From contig NZ_FNEA01000012.1 in assembly GCF_900100045.1 (NCBI RefSeq), forward strand, positions 62,001-126,000: a stretch of 64,000 nucleotides of DNA. The letters are read 5' to 3'. Each line of letters opens with the position of its first letter. Position 1 is the first letter of the stretch. The notes under the pieces are model-generated. The model was not told the DNA's origin, searched no databases, and saw only the letters and a list, made by a program, of their open reading frames with translations. The translations under genes and the position numbers were made by a program. Source of the DNA: Paracoccus denitrificans. Its GTDB lineage: Bacteria; Pseudomonadota; Alphaproteobacteria; Rhodobacterales; Rhodobacteraceae. This document shows positions 17,176 to 26,457 of the stretch, one piece after another.

Positions 17176-17670
17176 ATGCCCACTTCGGAATCCCCGCCTG
17201 ACCCGTTTCACGAGCACGACCACGCCCATTGCGCGGCCGCGGTGCTGCGCCGTGCCGAAGAGCAGGCAAGGACCGAAGGCGTGCGCCTGACCCCGGTGCG
17301 CCGCCGCGCGCTGGAGATCCTGCTGGAATCGCATCGCGCCATGGGCGCCTATGAGGTGCTGGAGCGGCTTTCGGCCGAAGGCTTCGGCAAGCAGCCCCCG
17401 GTGGCCTATCGGGCGCTGGATTTCCTGGTGGAGCAGGGGCTCGCGCATCGCGTGCAACGCCTGAACGCCTATGCCGCCTGCCTTTCGGCCAAGCGCGACC
17501 ATTCGCCGGCCTTCCTGATCTGCCGCGGCTGCGAGCAGGTGGCCGAGGCCGAGGCGCCCGAGTTGCGCGCGGCGCTGGACGGGCTGGCCGGGGCGACGGG
17601 CTTCCGCATCGAGCGTAGCACCGTCGAACTGCTGGGCCTCTGCGCGCGCTGCACCGAGGCCGGCCTGTGA
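17176..17670 (+). CDS. zur: Zur, zinc-responsive Fur-family repressor
   Basis: The 164-residue Fur-family protein has an N-terminal His/Asp-rich stretch (FHEHDHAHC) and a winged helix domain (RLTPVRRRALEILLESHRAMGAYEVLERL, residues 37-65). The structural zinc cysteines are FLICRGC and LGLCARC. It is encoded with znuCB and faced by Zur boxes, which makes Zur the right paralogue. There is no ribosome site before the ATG because the operator occupies that space; leaderless translation is possible. Its stop overlaps the znuC start. Confidence 0.92.
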   Translation: MPTSESPPDPFHEHDHAHCAAAVLRRAEEQARTEGVRLTPVRRRALEILLESHRAMGAYEVLERLSAEGFGKQPPVAYRALDFLVEQGLAHRVQRLNAYAACLSAKRDHSPAFLICRGCEQVAEAEAPELRAALDGLAGATGFRIERSTVELLGLCARCTEAGL

Positions 17671-18431
17671 CGCCGCTGATTTGCGCCGCCGACCTGTCGG
17701 TCAGCCATGGCGGCGATCTGCCGGTGCTGAGCCATGTCGATTTCCTGATCCGCCCAGGCGAGATCGTCACCGTGGTCGGCCCGAACGGCTCGGGCAAGTC
17801 GACGCTGGTGCGGGCGCTTCTGGGCCATGTCTCGCTGTCCTCGGGCCGGGTCGAGCGCGTGCCCGGGCTGCGCATCGGCTATGTCCCGCAGCGCGTGCAT
17901 ATCGAGCGGGCCATGCCGATGACCGTGCGCCGCTTCCTGTCGCTGCCGCGCCGGGTCGGCGATGCGCAGGCCGCCGCCGCGCTTGAGCGGACCGGCGTGC
18001 CGGGGCTAGAGGGCCGCCAGATCACCGCGCTGTCCGGCGGGCAGTTCCAGCGCGTCCTGCTGGCCCGCGCATTGCTCGGCGATCCGCAGCTTCTGGTGCT
18101 GGACGAGCCGACGCAGGGCCTGGACCAGCCCGGCATCGTCGCCTTCTACAAGCTGATCGAGGAGGTCAGGGCCGAAACCCGCGCCGCCGTGCTGATGGTC
18201 AGCCACGACCTCTTGGTGGTCATGCGCGCCTCGGACCGGGTGGTCTGCCTGAACGGCCATATCTGCTGCGAGGGCACGCCGCAGGCGGTCAGCGCCGCCC
18301 CCGCCTATCGCGCCCTGTTCGGCAGCGAGGCGCAGGGCACGCTGGCGCTTTACCAGCATCACCACGATCACGACCACGACCATGTCGCAGAGGGCCATCG
18401 CCACGGCCCGGCCTGCGCCCATCCGCATTGA
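17667..18431 (+). CDS. znuC: ZnuC, zinc ABC transporter ATP-binding protein
   Basis: This 254-residue ABC ATPase shows Walker A GPNGSGKST near residue 34, signature ALSGGQFQRVLLARALL near 120, Walker B LLVLDEPTQGLD, and the switch histidine in VSHD. The C-terminus is His-rich (HHHDHDHDHVAEGHRHG), fitting a zinc transporter. It overlaps zur by 4 bp and is followed by znuB after 6 bp. It starts with GTG. Confidence 0.94.
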   Translation: MTPLICAADLSVSHGGDLPVLSHVDFLIRPGEIVTVVGPNGSGKSTLVRALLGHVSLSSGRVERVPGLRIGYVPQRVHIERAMPMTVRRFLSLPRRVGDAQAAAALERTGVPGLEGRQITALSGGQFQRVLLARALLGDPQLLVLDEPTQGLDQPGIVAFYKLIEEVRAETRAAVLMVSHDLLVVMRASDRVVCLNGHICCEGTPQAVSAAPAYRALFGSEAQGTLALYQHHHDHDHDHVAEGHRHGPACAHPH

Positions 18432-18437
18432 GGTCCC

Positions 18438-19220
18438 ATGCTTGACGATTTCCTGACCCGAGCCGCCCTGGCGGGCCTTGGCCTTGTGCTGGCGACGGGG
18501 GCGCTGGGTTCCTTCGTGGTCTGGCGGCGCATGGCCTATTTCGGCGATTCGACCGCCCATGCGGCGATTCTGGGCGTGGCGCTGAGCTTTGTCTTCTCGC
18601 TGCCGATCTATCTGGGCACGCTGGCGGTGGCCGTCGCCATGGCGCTGATCGTCGCGCAGCTTACGGCGCGGGGCCAGTCGATGGACACGGTGCTGGGCGT
18701 GCTGGCCCATAGCGCGCTGGCGCTGGGGCTGGTGGGCGTCAGCTTCGTGCCTTCGCTGCGGGTGGGGCTGGAGGCCTTTCTGTTCGGCGACATCCTTGCG
18801 GTGACGCGGGCCGACCTTGCCTGGATCTGGGCCGGTGCGACGGCGGTGCTGGGGCTGCTTATCTGGCGCTGGCAGCGGCTGGTGACGGCCTCGGTGAACG
18901 AGGAACTGGCCATGGCGGCGGGAATCGATCCGGCGCGCGAGCGGCTGATCCTGTCCCTGGCGCTGGCTGTGGTCGTGGCTATCGCGATTCGCATCGTCGG
19001 GGCGCTGCTGATTTCGGCCATGCTGATCGTGCCGGCCGCGGCGGCGCGGGGATTCTCTGCAACGCCCGAGCAGATGGCAGGTTCCGCCACCCTGATCGGT
19101 GCCATTTCGGTTCTCGGCGGGCTTTGGGCCAGCCTGTGGCTGGACACGCCGGCAGGCCCTTCGATCGTGGCGATTTCTGCAGCGATTTATGCCGTGACAT
19201 TAGTGGTTTGCAGGAAATAA
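18438..19220 (+). CDS. znuB: ZnuB, zinc ABC transporter permease
   Basis: The 260-residue ABC-3 family permease has about eight transmembrane helices. Typical sequences are VVWRRMAYFGDSTAHAAILGVALSF near the N-terminus and IRIVGALLISAMLIVPAAAARGFS near residue 185. It completes the ZnuABC importer and is the last gene of zur-znuC-znuB. Confidence 0.94.
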   Translation: MLDDFLTRAALAGLGLVLATGALGSFVVWRRMAYFGDSTAHAAILGVALSFVFSLPIYLGTLAVAVAMALIVAQLTARGQSMDTVLGVLAHSALALGLVGVSFVPSLRVGLEAFLFGDILAVTRADLAWIWAGATAVLGLLIWRWQRLVTASVNEELAMAAGIDPARERLILSLALAVVVAIAIRIVGALLISAMLIVPAAAARGFSATPEQMAGSATLIGAISVLGGLWASLWLDTPAGPSIVAISAAIYAVTLVVCRK

Positions 19221-19236
19221 CCTACGTATCGGAGCG

Positions 19237-19260
19237 GGCGGAAACTTGCGGGTTTCCGCC
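19237..19260 (+). terminator. Hairpin downstream of znuB
   Basis: Nine-bp arms GGCGGAAAC and GTTTCCGCC flank a 6-base loop, 17 bp after the znuB stop. No U-run follows, so it could be a weak terminator or an mRNA 3'-end stabiliser. Confidence 0.5.
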
Positions 19261-19434
19261 GATCCGATGGCGGCATCTCGCCTAACGGTGCAGGTGTTGG
19301 CTATTATGCAACAGTCGCCCGGGGCGCGCATGATTTCCCGATCAAGACCGCTTTCCAAGTCCTTGGGATTATGCGACTGTCGCAGCGATGTTGCCGGAAA
19401 CGGCAGCCGTCAAAGTACTGAACGGAGCATGATC

Positions 19435-19638
19435 ATGACCAAATTCGCTACCTTCGCCCTGGCCCTTGGCCTGTCGGCCTCGACCGCTCTCGCCGGTGGC
19501 TATGTTGCCCCGGTCGTTGAAGTCGAGCCGGTTGTCGTGGACGAGAAGCCCGCTTCGACCAACGCTGGCCTCGTCGTTCCGGCTCTGCTGCTGCTGGGCG
19601 TCATTGCCGCCGTCGCTTCGGACGACGACGACCACTGA
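19435..19638 (+). CDS. Small exported protein of unknown function
   Basis: This 67-residue protein has a clear signal peptide (MTKFATFALALGLSASTALA-GG), a Val/Pro-rich middle (VAPVVEVEPVVVDE), a hydrophobic C-terminal helix (AGLVVPALLLLGVIAAVAS) and an acidic DDDDH end. Similar short proteins are common in Rhodobacterales and are sometimes mislabelled ferrochelatase. The start is the ATG at 19435 with CGGAG upstream, and a strong terminator follows, so it is a complete single-gene unit. The mature form is probably anchored by the C-terminal helix. Confidence 0.75.
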   Translation: MTKFATFALALGLSASTALAGGYVAPVVEVEPVVVDEKPASTNAGLVVPALLLLGVIAAVASDDDDH

Positions 19639-19673
19639 TCGCTGAGCGGAACCCGGGTTTCGCAAAGCTCAGA

Positions 19674-19703
19674 GGGGCTGGCCATTGGTCAGCCCTTTTT
19701 TTA
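19674..19703 (+). terminator. Rho-independent terminator of the small exported protein gene
   Basis: The arms GGGCTGGCC and GGTCAGCCC (one mismatch) flank an ATT loop and are followed by a run of seven or more T residues. Confidence 0.9.
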
Positions 19704-19756
19704 TTGCAGTCCGCCGCTGCCCGTCCTTGTCGTGATCCCCTGCACGGCCGGGCATG

Positions 19757-19785
19757 AAAAAACCGGCCGCAAGTGGGCCGGTTTT
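19757..19785. terminator. Bidirectional terminator before yjbF
   Basis: AAAAACCGGCC and GGCCGGTTTTT flank a short loop. The A/T tails on both sides allow termination of the minus-strand yjb transcript, whose stop is at 19811, and of anything entering from the left. Confidence 0.88.
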
Positions 19786-19810
19786 TCATCTTGCCTCTGA
19801 CTGGCGACTG

Positions 19811-20479
19811 TCAGGGTCGCAGCGTCTGGATGGTGATATAACCCAGCCGCGGCCCGGCCCATTGCCGCGAGACCGGCAGATGCCCGCCCTGCGGCATGAA
19901 GTTGTTCTGGAAACGCGCCCCGTGGCCCTCGCAGCTTTCCACGATCACGCCGGGCTTCGGGCCCGGGCCGACGGTGCAGTCGAAGCTCAGCGGCCGTTCC
20001 AGCCCGTCGCCGCTGTAATAGCGCATGACGCGTTGGGCCGAGCCCGAACGGCCGGCGCGGATCAGCGCCTCGGTCTGCGGCTCGACGACCGAGAGGTCGT
20101 TGCCCAGGCCCCGCGTGCCGATCAGCATGCCGTCGCGCAGGATCAGGGCCTCTTTCGAAGGCGCCATATAGGTGCGCATCGCGCCGTTCTGCCCGGTCAT
20201 CGCCATGACCTGCGTCCGGCCCAGCGATTCGAAGTTGACCATGACCAGCGGTGCGGGATTGACCCGCAGCGCCTCGGCGGCCATCTGCTCGGGCGTGCGT
20301 GGGGCGGCGGGGGCCTGTTCGGCCTCGCCGCCGCGCATCCCGCTCACGGCGCTGCCGGCGGTCCTGGCGGCGATCAGCAGGGGGTTTGCCTCCCTGCCGG
20401 TGTCGTCGTTGCCGCAGGCAGCAAGGCCCGCGATCAGCAGCACCGGCAGCACCGCCCGGTGGATGCGGGTCGTGATCAT
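19811..20479 (-). CDS. yjbF: YjbF-family lipoprotein (exopolysaccharide/capsule locus)
   Basis: The 222-residue protein has a lipoprotein signal (VLLIAGLAACGND, lipobox cysteine at residue 23) and a group-4-capsule YjbF/GfcB-like domain (FESLGRTQVMAMTGQNGAMRTYMAPSKEALILRDGML). A methionine start at 20479 overlaps the yjbH stop by 4 bp (ATGA). YjbEFGH proteins support export of an envelope polysaccharide in E. coli; a similar role here is inferred from the yjbH partner. Confidence 0.82.
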   Translation of the reverse strand: MITTRIHRAVLPVLLIAGLAACGNDDTGREANPLLIAARTAGSAVSGMRGGEAEQAPAAPRTPEQMAAEALRVNPAPLVMVNFESLGRTQVMAMTGQNGAMRTYMAPSKEALILRDGMLIGTRGLGNDLSVVEPQTEALIRAGRSGSAQRVMRYYSGDGLERPLSFDCTVGPGPKPGVIVESCEGHGARFQNNFMPQGGHLPVSRQWAGPRLGYITIQTLRP

Positions 20480-22671
20480 CGCCAGAACCTCCCCCAGCCT
20501 TGATAGAGTTTGACCGATTGCGCGTCCCGGACCTTGTCGTAGAGCCGGCCGTCCACGTTCACGCGCGCCCCGCCGTCGCGCGACAGCGACCGCAGCGTGC
20601 TGCTCGCGCGATCGCGCGACGGCGTGCCTGCGGCCCAGGAAATCGGCAGCGAGACGGTAATGCCCTTGTCGAACGAGCCGTTGCCGAATTCCTCGTCGCT
20701 CATGTCGGTCTTGGTCGCGAAGGCGCCGACGCGCCAGCCGTTGGCGAATTCGCGGGTCAGCGTGATGGTCGCGCCCTTGTCGCCGGCCAGATACTTGCCG
20801 ACATCCAGCTGTGCCGTGAAGCCGTTGGCGAATTCGTAATAGGCCGACAGGTGCCCGGTCGTGACCTCGTAGTCGCGGAAGCCGAAGACGTCGTCGAAAT
20901 CGCGCTTCTTCACATGGTTGACCTCGGCGCCGAAGGCCAGGGGCGAATTGGCGGGCTTCCACAGCATCTCGCCCGAGACGCCGCCATAGGCGCGCTCCAG
21001 AAGGCCGACCGTCACCCGCGTATAGACCTGCTCGGTCGGCTGGGCATACCAGGCCAGGGTCAGCTCGGGGATGGTAGGCGAGGTCCGGCCCGTATACATC
21101 CGGGTGTCGGAGCGCACGCGAGGAACCCCGTCGGGAGAGGTCTCCAGGCTCGGATCGGCCTTGTATTCCTCTGCGGTGTAGTGATCGCCCCTGACACCGC
21201 CATTCAGCTCCGGCGGAATCGCGGGACCGCTTTGGTCCATGTTCCCGAAGGCGCGCTGGCGCATGCTGCCCGACAGGACCAGGCCCGGCACAAGCTCGTA
21301 GCTGGCCTTGAGCTCGGCACCCATTTCGTAGCGCAGCGGATCCTCGGGGTCGAACAGGCCGATGTCGAGATAGGGCCCGAGGTTCCAGCGGAAGCGCGGG
21401 AACAGACCCTGCGTCGCCACCAGATCGCCCGGCCGCGGATCGGCATCGACCAGCGTGGAGGCACTGGCGATCCGCCCGGCCTCGGTATTCTCCAGCCGCT
21501 CGACATCCGAGCGTTTCAGCACCACCGACGAAGTCGCCATGCCCTCGGAGTTCGAGGTGATGACCAGCGTCTCGACCGAGGGGGGCAGGGCGCGGGTCAT
21601 CAGCCGCGCGGTACGGCCCACGGCCTCGGATTGCTGGATATAGCGGGTGTTGCGAATGCGCACCTCGGCCCGGTTCGCCGATAGTGCCATGGATTCCAGG
21701 ATCTGCCCCTCATCGGCCAGCGCATCGGCCAGGACGGTCTGGATCGCCGGCTGTGCGGTCGGATCGGCCGACCAGGCGCCCGACCAGCCTTCGGGATCGG
21801 CCGAGGGCGCGGGGCGCGACCGCACCGGGGCCGGCGCCTTTTCCAGCCCCGAGGGGAAGGGCGCGTTGCGCGGGTTCAGCGCAAAGCTGAACTGCGCCCC
21901 GAACGTATCGCCGCCCAGCGTATAGAGGCCAAGCTGATAGCTGGGGCTGAAGGTGTAATAGGCGCCCAGGTTGAATTGGCTGCCCGGGGCTTCCTTCGTC
22001 TCCCTCTCGGTCTCGGGGGCGTATTTGTCGCTGGAATATTCGGCGACCAGGCTCAGCTTTTCGTTGACCTGCCAGGTGACCGAGCCGAAGGCCTTGGGAC
22101 TGCCCGAGAACCATTGGTCGACATTGGGCTTGCCGCCCAGGTTGTCATCCGATTCGCGCATCTTGCCGGCCAGGCGGCCCCAGCCGACGCCAAGGCTGGC
22201 ACGGATGTTCGGGGTGATGGTCTTGCTGGCGACGACGTATTCGCCGGAATAGACCCCGGTTCCCAGGAAGTCCTGAAGCCCGACCGCGACGGCGGGGCGC
22301 CAGCCCGCCTCGTCCAGGACCTGGAAGCGGATGTCGAAGGACCGGTCCCAGATATGGTCCCCCAGGTCTTCGATATGGTCCTTCATGCCCTCGACCCGCG
22401 AATAGCGCAGCGCGGTGGTGATGCGCGGGTGCAGCTGGAACACGACGTTGTGGCGCCGTCCCAGCTCGTTATAGGACACGGTCCCGCCCAGGGTTCCGTC
22501 GGGCAGCATCTCGGCCGTCGGGGTTTCGACCCCGCCGGGCAGGCCATAGCTGTTGAGCACGTCGCCGATCATCGGATCGGTGCGGGCCGGGCCGGTGCCG
22601 AGACCCAGAAGCAGCGCTACCGGCACGGTCGAGGCCAGCAGGCGACGGGTAAGCATCGAATGGGCGCTCAT
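20476..22671 (-). CDS. yjbH: YjbH-domain outer-membrane protein
   Basis: The 731-residue YjbH family protein has a signal peptide (residues 1-31, ending PARTDP) followed by LNSYGLPGGVETPTAEMLPDGTLGGTVS, the usual YjbH opening. Alternating amphipathic strands rich in aromatic residues follow to the end and suggest a beta-barrel. It is likely the outer-membrane partner of the YjbF lipoprotein. A GAGGAG ribosome site precedes the ATG at 22671. Confidence 0.85.
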   Translation of the reverse strand: MSAHSMLTRRLLASTVPVALLLGLGTGPARTDPMIGDVLNSYGLPGGVETPTAEMLPDGTLGGTVSYNELGRRHNVVFQLHPRITTALRYSRVEGMKDHIEDLGDHIWDRSFDIRFQVLDEAGWRPAVAVGLQDFLGTGVYSGEYVVASKTITPNIRASLGVGWGRLAGKMRESDDNLGGKPNVDQWFSGSPKAFGSVTWQVNEKLSLVAEYSSDKYAPETERETKEAPGSQFNLGAYYTFSPSYQLGLYTLGGDTFGAQFSFALNPRNAPFPSGLEKAPAPVRSRPAPSADPEGWSGAWSADPTAQPAIQTVLADALADEGQILESMALSANRAEVRIRNTRYIQQSEAVGRTARLMTRALPPSVETLVITSNSEGMATSSVVLKRSDVERLENTEAGRIASASTLVDADPRPGDLVATQGLFPRFRWNLGPYLDIGLFDPEDPLRYEMGAELKASYELVPGLVLSGSMRQRAFGNMDQSGPAIPPELNGGVRGDHYTAEEYKADPSLETSPDGVPRVRSDTRMYTGRTSPTIPELTLAWYAQPTEQVYTRVTVGLLERAYGGVSGEMLWKPANSPLAFGAEVNHVKKRDFDDVFGFRDYEVTTGHLSAYYEFANGFTAQLDVGKYLAGDKGATITLTREFANGWRVGAFATKTDMSDEEFGNGSFDKGITVSLPISWAAGTPSRDRASSTLRSLSRDGGARVNVDGRLYDKVRDAQSVKLYQGWGRFWR

Positions 22672-22758
22672 CGGCGGCTCCTCTCAGGTCGCGGCCCGCT
22701 GCGGGCGGCAGGTGGTTCGGTGCCGCGGGCTTGGTCCTGCGGCACCCGGATCTGTGGC

Positions 22759-23670
22759 TTATTCGCTCGGTGCGGGCGGTTCGGGCAGGATCAGCGCGGG
22801 GGCGGGGACGCCGCCCGTCGTATCGGACCCGCTGCCGCCTGCCGCCGGGCTTTCCGAAGCCGGGGACGGGGCGGCGGGCGTGGACGAGGGTGCCCCGGCC
22901 GCCGGTGCGTCGGTCGTGGTGGTCCCCGTCGCCGGGGTGCCGGTTGCCGCGCCTTCGGTCGGGCTGCCCGCCGAGGGGGTGGTCGCCGGGGTCGTGGTGG
23001 GCGCCGCCGTCTCGGGTGCCGTCGTCTCGGGCGTGGCGGTTGCCGGGGCGGTGGCTCCGGTGGCCGCAGCCGCGGGGGCCGTCGTCGGGGCTTCGGCTGC
23101 CGGTGCGGCTTCGGGCTTTGCCGCCGGCGCCGCCGGTTTCGGCTGCGTCTTGGGCTTCGGCGCCGCGGACGAGGCGCGGACCTGCGCCTTGGGCATCGTG
23201 TCGGTGGGTGCCGCGCAACCGCTCAGGCGCTGGCTGCCGACGCGCAGCCGCGCGGTGAAGGGCGTCTTCTGGCCGCCGGCTTCGCATTCCGCCGCCTGGA
23301 TGTTCAGCGCAAAGACCGAACCGTTCATCGTGCCGATGAACTCGACGCCGCGGCCATAGACCATGCGGCGCACGGTGACGCCGACCGATCTTGCGCCGGG
23401 GCGTTCATAGACGGCGGTCTTGTCGGCGGCGGTCACGGTCCAGCCGCTGCCTGCGGCACGGAACATCGCGGTACTCAGCGTGCTGGCCTCGGCGGTGGCG
23501 ATGGGCTTGCCTTCGGTCCCCGTCTCGATCGGCTGCTCCAGCGGCGATACGGTGGGCGGGCCGGAATGGCCCTGCGCCTCGGGCTCGTCGGATTTCTGGA
23601 AGGGCAGTTCGCCGCAGGCGGCAAGGGCCACAGTCATCGAGAGGACGGCGAATGCCGAACGGAATTTCAT
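22759..23670 (-). CDS. Lipoprotein with a long Pro/Ala/Thr-rich C-terminal tail
   Basis: The 303-residue product carries a lipobox (VALAACGELP, cysteine at residue 19). Residues 45-150 form a globular part with conserved cysteines (AAECEAGGQ, RLSGCAAP), resembling small COG3650-type envelope proteins. After residue 160 comes an extended Pro/Ala/Thr/Glu-rich tail of about 140 residues without predicted structure, which may span the periplasm or peptidoglycan. It lies 87 bp upstream of yjbH in the same direction and may belong to the same envelope unit. Its function is unknown. Confidence 0.7.
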   Translation of the reverse strand: MKFRSAFAVLSMTVALAACGELPFQKSDEPEAQGHSGPPTVSPLEQPIETGTEGKPIATAEASTLSTAMFRAAGSGWTVTAADKTAVYERPGARSVGVTVRRMVYGRGVEFIGTMNGSVFALNIQAAECEAGGQKTPFTARLRVGSQRLSGCAAPTDTMPKAQVRASSAAPKPKTQPKPAAPAAKPEAAPAAEAPTTAPAAAATGATAPATATPETTAPETAAPTTTPATTPSAGSPTEGAATGTPATGTTTTDAPAAGAPSSTPAAPSPASESPAAGGSGSDTTGGVPAPALILPEPPAPSE

Positions 23671-23796
23671 CTGCTCTGTCCCGGTTCCATGGGTTTTGCT
23701 TATGCTGATTGGCTACAGGAAGCCCGGGACTTGGGCAAGCGCCGACAAGCCCCGACCGCCGCCAGGGCCCGGGTTTGCGCGATTCTTCGCACGCGG

Positions 23797-25179
23797 TCAG
23801 CAGTTGGGCACGTTGACGGCCAGACCGCCCAGCGAGGTCTCCTTGTATTTGTCGCTCATGTCGCGGCCGGTCTGGCGCATGGTCTCGATGGCGGCGTCCA
23901 GCGGCACGAAATGCTGGCCGTCGCCGCGCAGCGCCAGGCTGGCGGCCGAGACCGCCTTGATGGCGCCAAGGCCGTTCCTTTCGATGCAGGGCACCTGCAC
24001 CAGTCCCTTTACCGGGTCGCAGGTCATGCCCAGGTGATGCTCCAGCGCGATCTCGGCGGCGTTCTCGACCTGGGTGACGGTGCCGCCCATCGCGGCGCAG
24101 ATCCCTGCCGCCGCCATGGCGCTGGCCGAGCCGACCTCGGCCTGGCAGCCGCATTCCGCGCCCGAGATCGAGGCGTTGTGCTTGATCAGCCCGCCGATGG
24201 CCGCGGCGGTCAGCAGGAACTCGTCGAGCTGGCGCTCGGACGCGCCCGGCACATGGTCCAGCCAATAGCGGATCACCGCCGGCACCACGCCCGCCGCGCC
24301 GTTCGTCGGCGCGGTCACGACCTGGCCGCCGGCCGCGTTCTCCTCGTTCACGGCCATGGCATAGATCGACATCCAGTCGTTGATGACATGCGGCGCGGTC
24401 AGGTTCATGCCGGCCTCGGCCTTCAGCGCCTCGTGGATGCCGGCGGCGCGGCGGCGGATCGACAGCCCGCCGGGCAGTATGCCGCCGGTCGCAAGCCCCC
24501 GGTCCATGCAGTCGCGCATCACCTGCCAGATGCGGCGGATGCCGGCTGAAATCTCGGCATCGCTGCGAAAGACCCGCTCGTTCTCGCGTTTCATCTGGGC
24601 GATGGACTTGCCCGATCTTTCGGCCATCTCCAGCATCTCGGCCGCCGAGGCGAAGGGGAAGGGCACCTTGGGCGAGGCATCCGAGCGGGTGTCGTCGCCG
24701 CGCGCCGCCAACTCGCCCTCGGTCAGCACGAAGCCGCCGCCGATCGAGTAATAGACCTCGCGAAAGATCACGTCGCCCTGGGCGTCGGTCGCCATCAGGA
24801 CCATGCCGTTGGCATGGCCGGGCAGGGCGTGGTCGTAGTCGAAGATCAGGTCGCGCATCGGGTCGAAGGCCAGATCGCCCAGGTCGCGCGGCGACAGGAT
24901 CTTCGTCTCGCGGTTTTTCTCCAGCACGGCCTCGGCCGCCTCGGCATCCATGGTTTCGGGCAGGAATCCGGCCAGGCCAAGGATGGTGGCGCGGTCGGTG
25001 GCGTGGCCCTTGCCGGTGAAGGCCAGGCTGCCGTGCAGGCTGGCGCGCAGCCCGTGCGCGCGAAAGGGCTGTTCGCGCAGCGCGTCCAGAAAGCGGCCTG
25101 CGGCCACCATCGGCCCCATGGTATGGGACGAGGACGGGCCGACTCCGATCTTGAAGATGTCGAAGACGGAAAGAAACAT
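23797..25179 (-). CDS. sdaA: L-serine ammonia-lyase, single-chain type
   Basis: This 460-residue iron-sulfur L-serine dehydratase converts serine to pyruvate and ammonia. The N-terminal beta domain has [21 protein letters not shown] (residues 3-22). The alpha domain has cluster cysteines in [41 protein letters not shown], and the C-terminal NC. It is divergent from the dusB-ntr operon with a 228-bp gap. Confidence 0.95.
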   Translation of the reverse strand: MFLSVFDIFKIGVGPSSSHTMGPMVAAGRFLDALREQPFRAHGLRASLHGSLAFTGKGHATDRATILGLAGFLPETMDAEAAEAVLEKNRETKILSPRDLGDLAFDPMRDLIFDYDHALPGHANGMVLMATDAQGDVIFREVYYSIGGGFVLTEGELAARGDDTRSDASPKVPFPFASAAEMLEMAERSGKSIAQMKRENERVFRSDAEISAGIRRIWQVMRDCMDRGLATGGILPGGLSIRRRAAGIHEALKAEAGMNLTAPHVINDWMSIYAMAVNEENAAGGQVVTAPTNGAAGVVPAVIRYWLDHVPGASERQLDEFLLTAAAIGGLIKHNASISGAECGCQAEVGSASAMAAAGICAAMGGTVTQVENAAEIALEHHLGMTCDPVKGLVQVPCIERNGLGAIKAVSAASLALRGDGQHFVPLDAAIETMRQTGRDMSDKYKETSLGGLAVNVPNC

Positions 25180-25270
25180 CGCGCACTCCCTGGCTGGCGC
25201 GGAAAGCCTAGCCGCCGCGCGCCCGACAGGCCAGCGCGGTTGCGACAGCGGACTTGAAGCTCCGCGACAT

Positions 25271-25299
25271 TTGACGAAACCGTGCCTGCCGACTATTTA
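25271..25299 (+). promoter_or_regulatory. Sigma-70 promoter of the dusB-ntrBC operon
   Basis: TTGACG (25271-25276), a 17-bp spacer, and TATTTA (25294-25299) form a near-consensus promoter. Transcription would start near 25306, about 100 bp upstream of dusB and only a few bases before a short leader frame at 25310. Confidence 0.7.
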
Positions 25300-25309
25300 G
25301 GCATCAAGC

Positions 25310-25411
25310 ATGAAAAAGCGGCAAATTCCGTCACGGCAGGAAAGCCTGCCGATCGGGCACGCGCCGTTTTCTTTCGCATTCCTGCTGGCTGGCCTACGAG
25401 TTCTCCCATGA
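25310..25411 (+). CDS. Possible 33-residue leader peptide ahead of dusB
   Basis: The ATG at 25310 opens a 33-codon frame (MKKRQIPSRQESLPIG...GLRVLP) whose TGA overlaps the dusB ATG (ATGA). The ATG is about 4 bases from the predicted transcription start, so it would be a near-leaderless message. The layout suits translational coupling of dusB to the leader. It may also be a chance frame; I know of no matching protein. Confidence 0.35.
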   Translation: MKKRQIPSRQESLPIGHAPFSFAFLLAGLRVLP

Positions 25412-26457
25412 CACTGCCCGAACCCATCACCCTCGGCTCCGTGCGGCTTGGCCCGCCGGTCTTTCTGGCGCCCATGGCCGGGATCACCGACCTGCCGTTC
25501 CGCCGCGCCGTCGCGCGCCATGGCGGGGCCGGGCTGATGGTCAGCGAGATGGTCGCCTCGACCGAGATGGTGACGCCGCGCCCCTCGACCCGCGCCGCCG
25601 TGCGCGCAAAGGCGCTGACCGAGGGCGCGCTGCCCGTTTCGGTCCAGATCGCCGGTCGCGAGGCCGGCGCCATGGCCGAGACGGCACGGATCGTGGCCGG
25701 CATGGGCGCGCGCATCGTGGACATCAACATGGGCTGCCCGGCGAAGAAGGTGACGGGCGGGCTGTCTGGCGCCGCGCTGATGCGCGACCTCGACCATGCG
25801 CTGGGGCTGATCGATGCGGTGGTCGCCGCGGTGCCCGACCTGCCGGTGACGCTGAAGATGCGGCTGGGCTGGGACGGCGATTGCCTGAATGCGCCGGACC
25901 TTGCGCGCCGCGCCGCCGGGGCGGGGGTCGGGATGCTGACCGTGCATGGCCGCACGCGGGCGCAGTTCTATACCGGCAGTGCCGACTGGGCGGCGATCCG
26001 CGCCGTGGCGAACCTGCCGGGCCGCCCGCCGCTGGTCGCCAATGGCGACGTGGTGGATGCGGCCTCGGCCCGCGCGGCCCTGCGGCAATCGGGCGCCGAG
26101 GCCGTCATGGTCGGCCGCGGCGCGCAAGGTGCGCCCTGGCGGCTGGCGCAGATCGCGCATGAGCTTTGGGGCACGCCCGCGCCGGATGTGCCGCAGGGCG
26201 CGCGGCTGGCCGAGGCAGTGGCCGAGCATTACGACGACATCCTGTCGCTTTACGGGCGCGAACTGGGGCTGCGCGTCGCCCGCAAGCACCTGGGCTGGTA
26301 TGCCGAGGCGAACGGCGCCCCGAACCGCGCCGAGCTTCTGCGCGCGCCCACGCCCGAGGCCGCGCTGGCCGCGATCCGGGCCGGCTTCGGCGATGCCGAT
26401 GCCGCGCCGGGCGATGCGGTCCATGCCAACGCACAGGCGACCGAGGTGCCTTCATGA
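25408..26457 (+). CDS. dusB: tRNA-dihydrouridine synthase (DusB/NifR3)
   Basis: The 349-residue FMN-dependent TIM-barrel enzyme reduces uridine to dihydrouridine in tRNA. Signatures are VFLAPMAGITDLPFRRAV (residues 14-31), the catalytic cysteine in DINMGCPAKKV near 110, and VHGRTRAQFYTG. As in Rhodobacter, where it was named nifR3, it is the first gene of the ntrBC operon. Its stop overlaps the ntrB start (ATGA). Confidence 0.95.
   Translation: MTLPEPITLGSVRLGPPVFLAPMAGITDLPFRRAVARHGGAGLMVSEMVASTEMVTPRPSTRAAVRAKALTEGALPVSVQIAGREAGAMAETARIVAGMGARIVDINMGCPAKKVTGGLSGAALMRDLDHALGLIDAVVAAVPDLPVTLKMRLGWDGDCLNAPDLARRAAGAGVGMLTVHGRTRAQFYTGSADWAAIRAVANLPGRPPLVANGDVVDAASARAALRQSGAEAVMVGRGAQGAPWRLAQIAHELWGTPAPDVPQGARLAEAVAEHYDDILSLYGRELGLRVARKHLGWYAEANGAPNRAELLRAPTPEAALAAIRAGFGDADAAPGDAVHANAQATEVPS

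Noticed and set aside
19246..19434. N-terminal extension of the small exported protein
   Set aside because: The signal peptide and the CGGAG ribosome site fix the start at 19435; the upstream codons are not protein-like.
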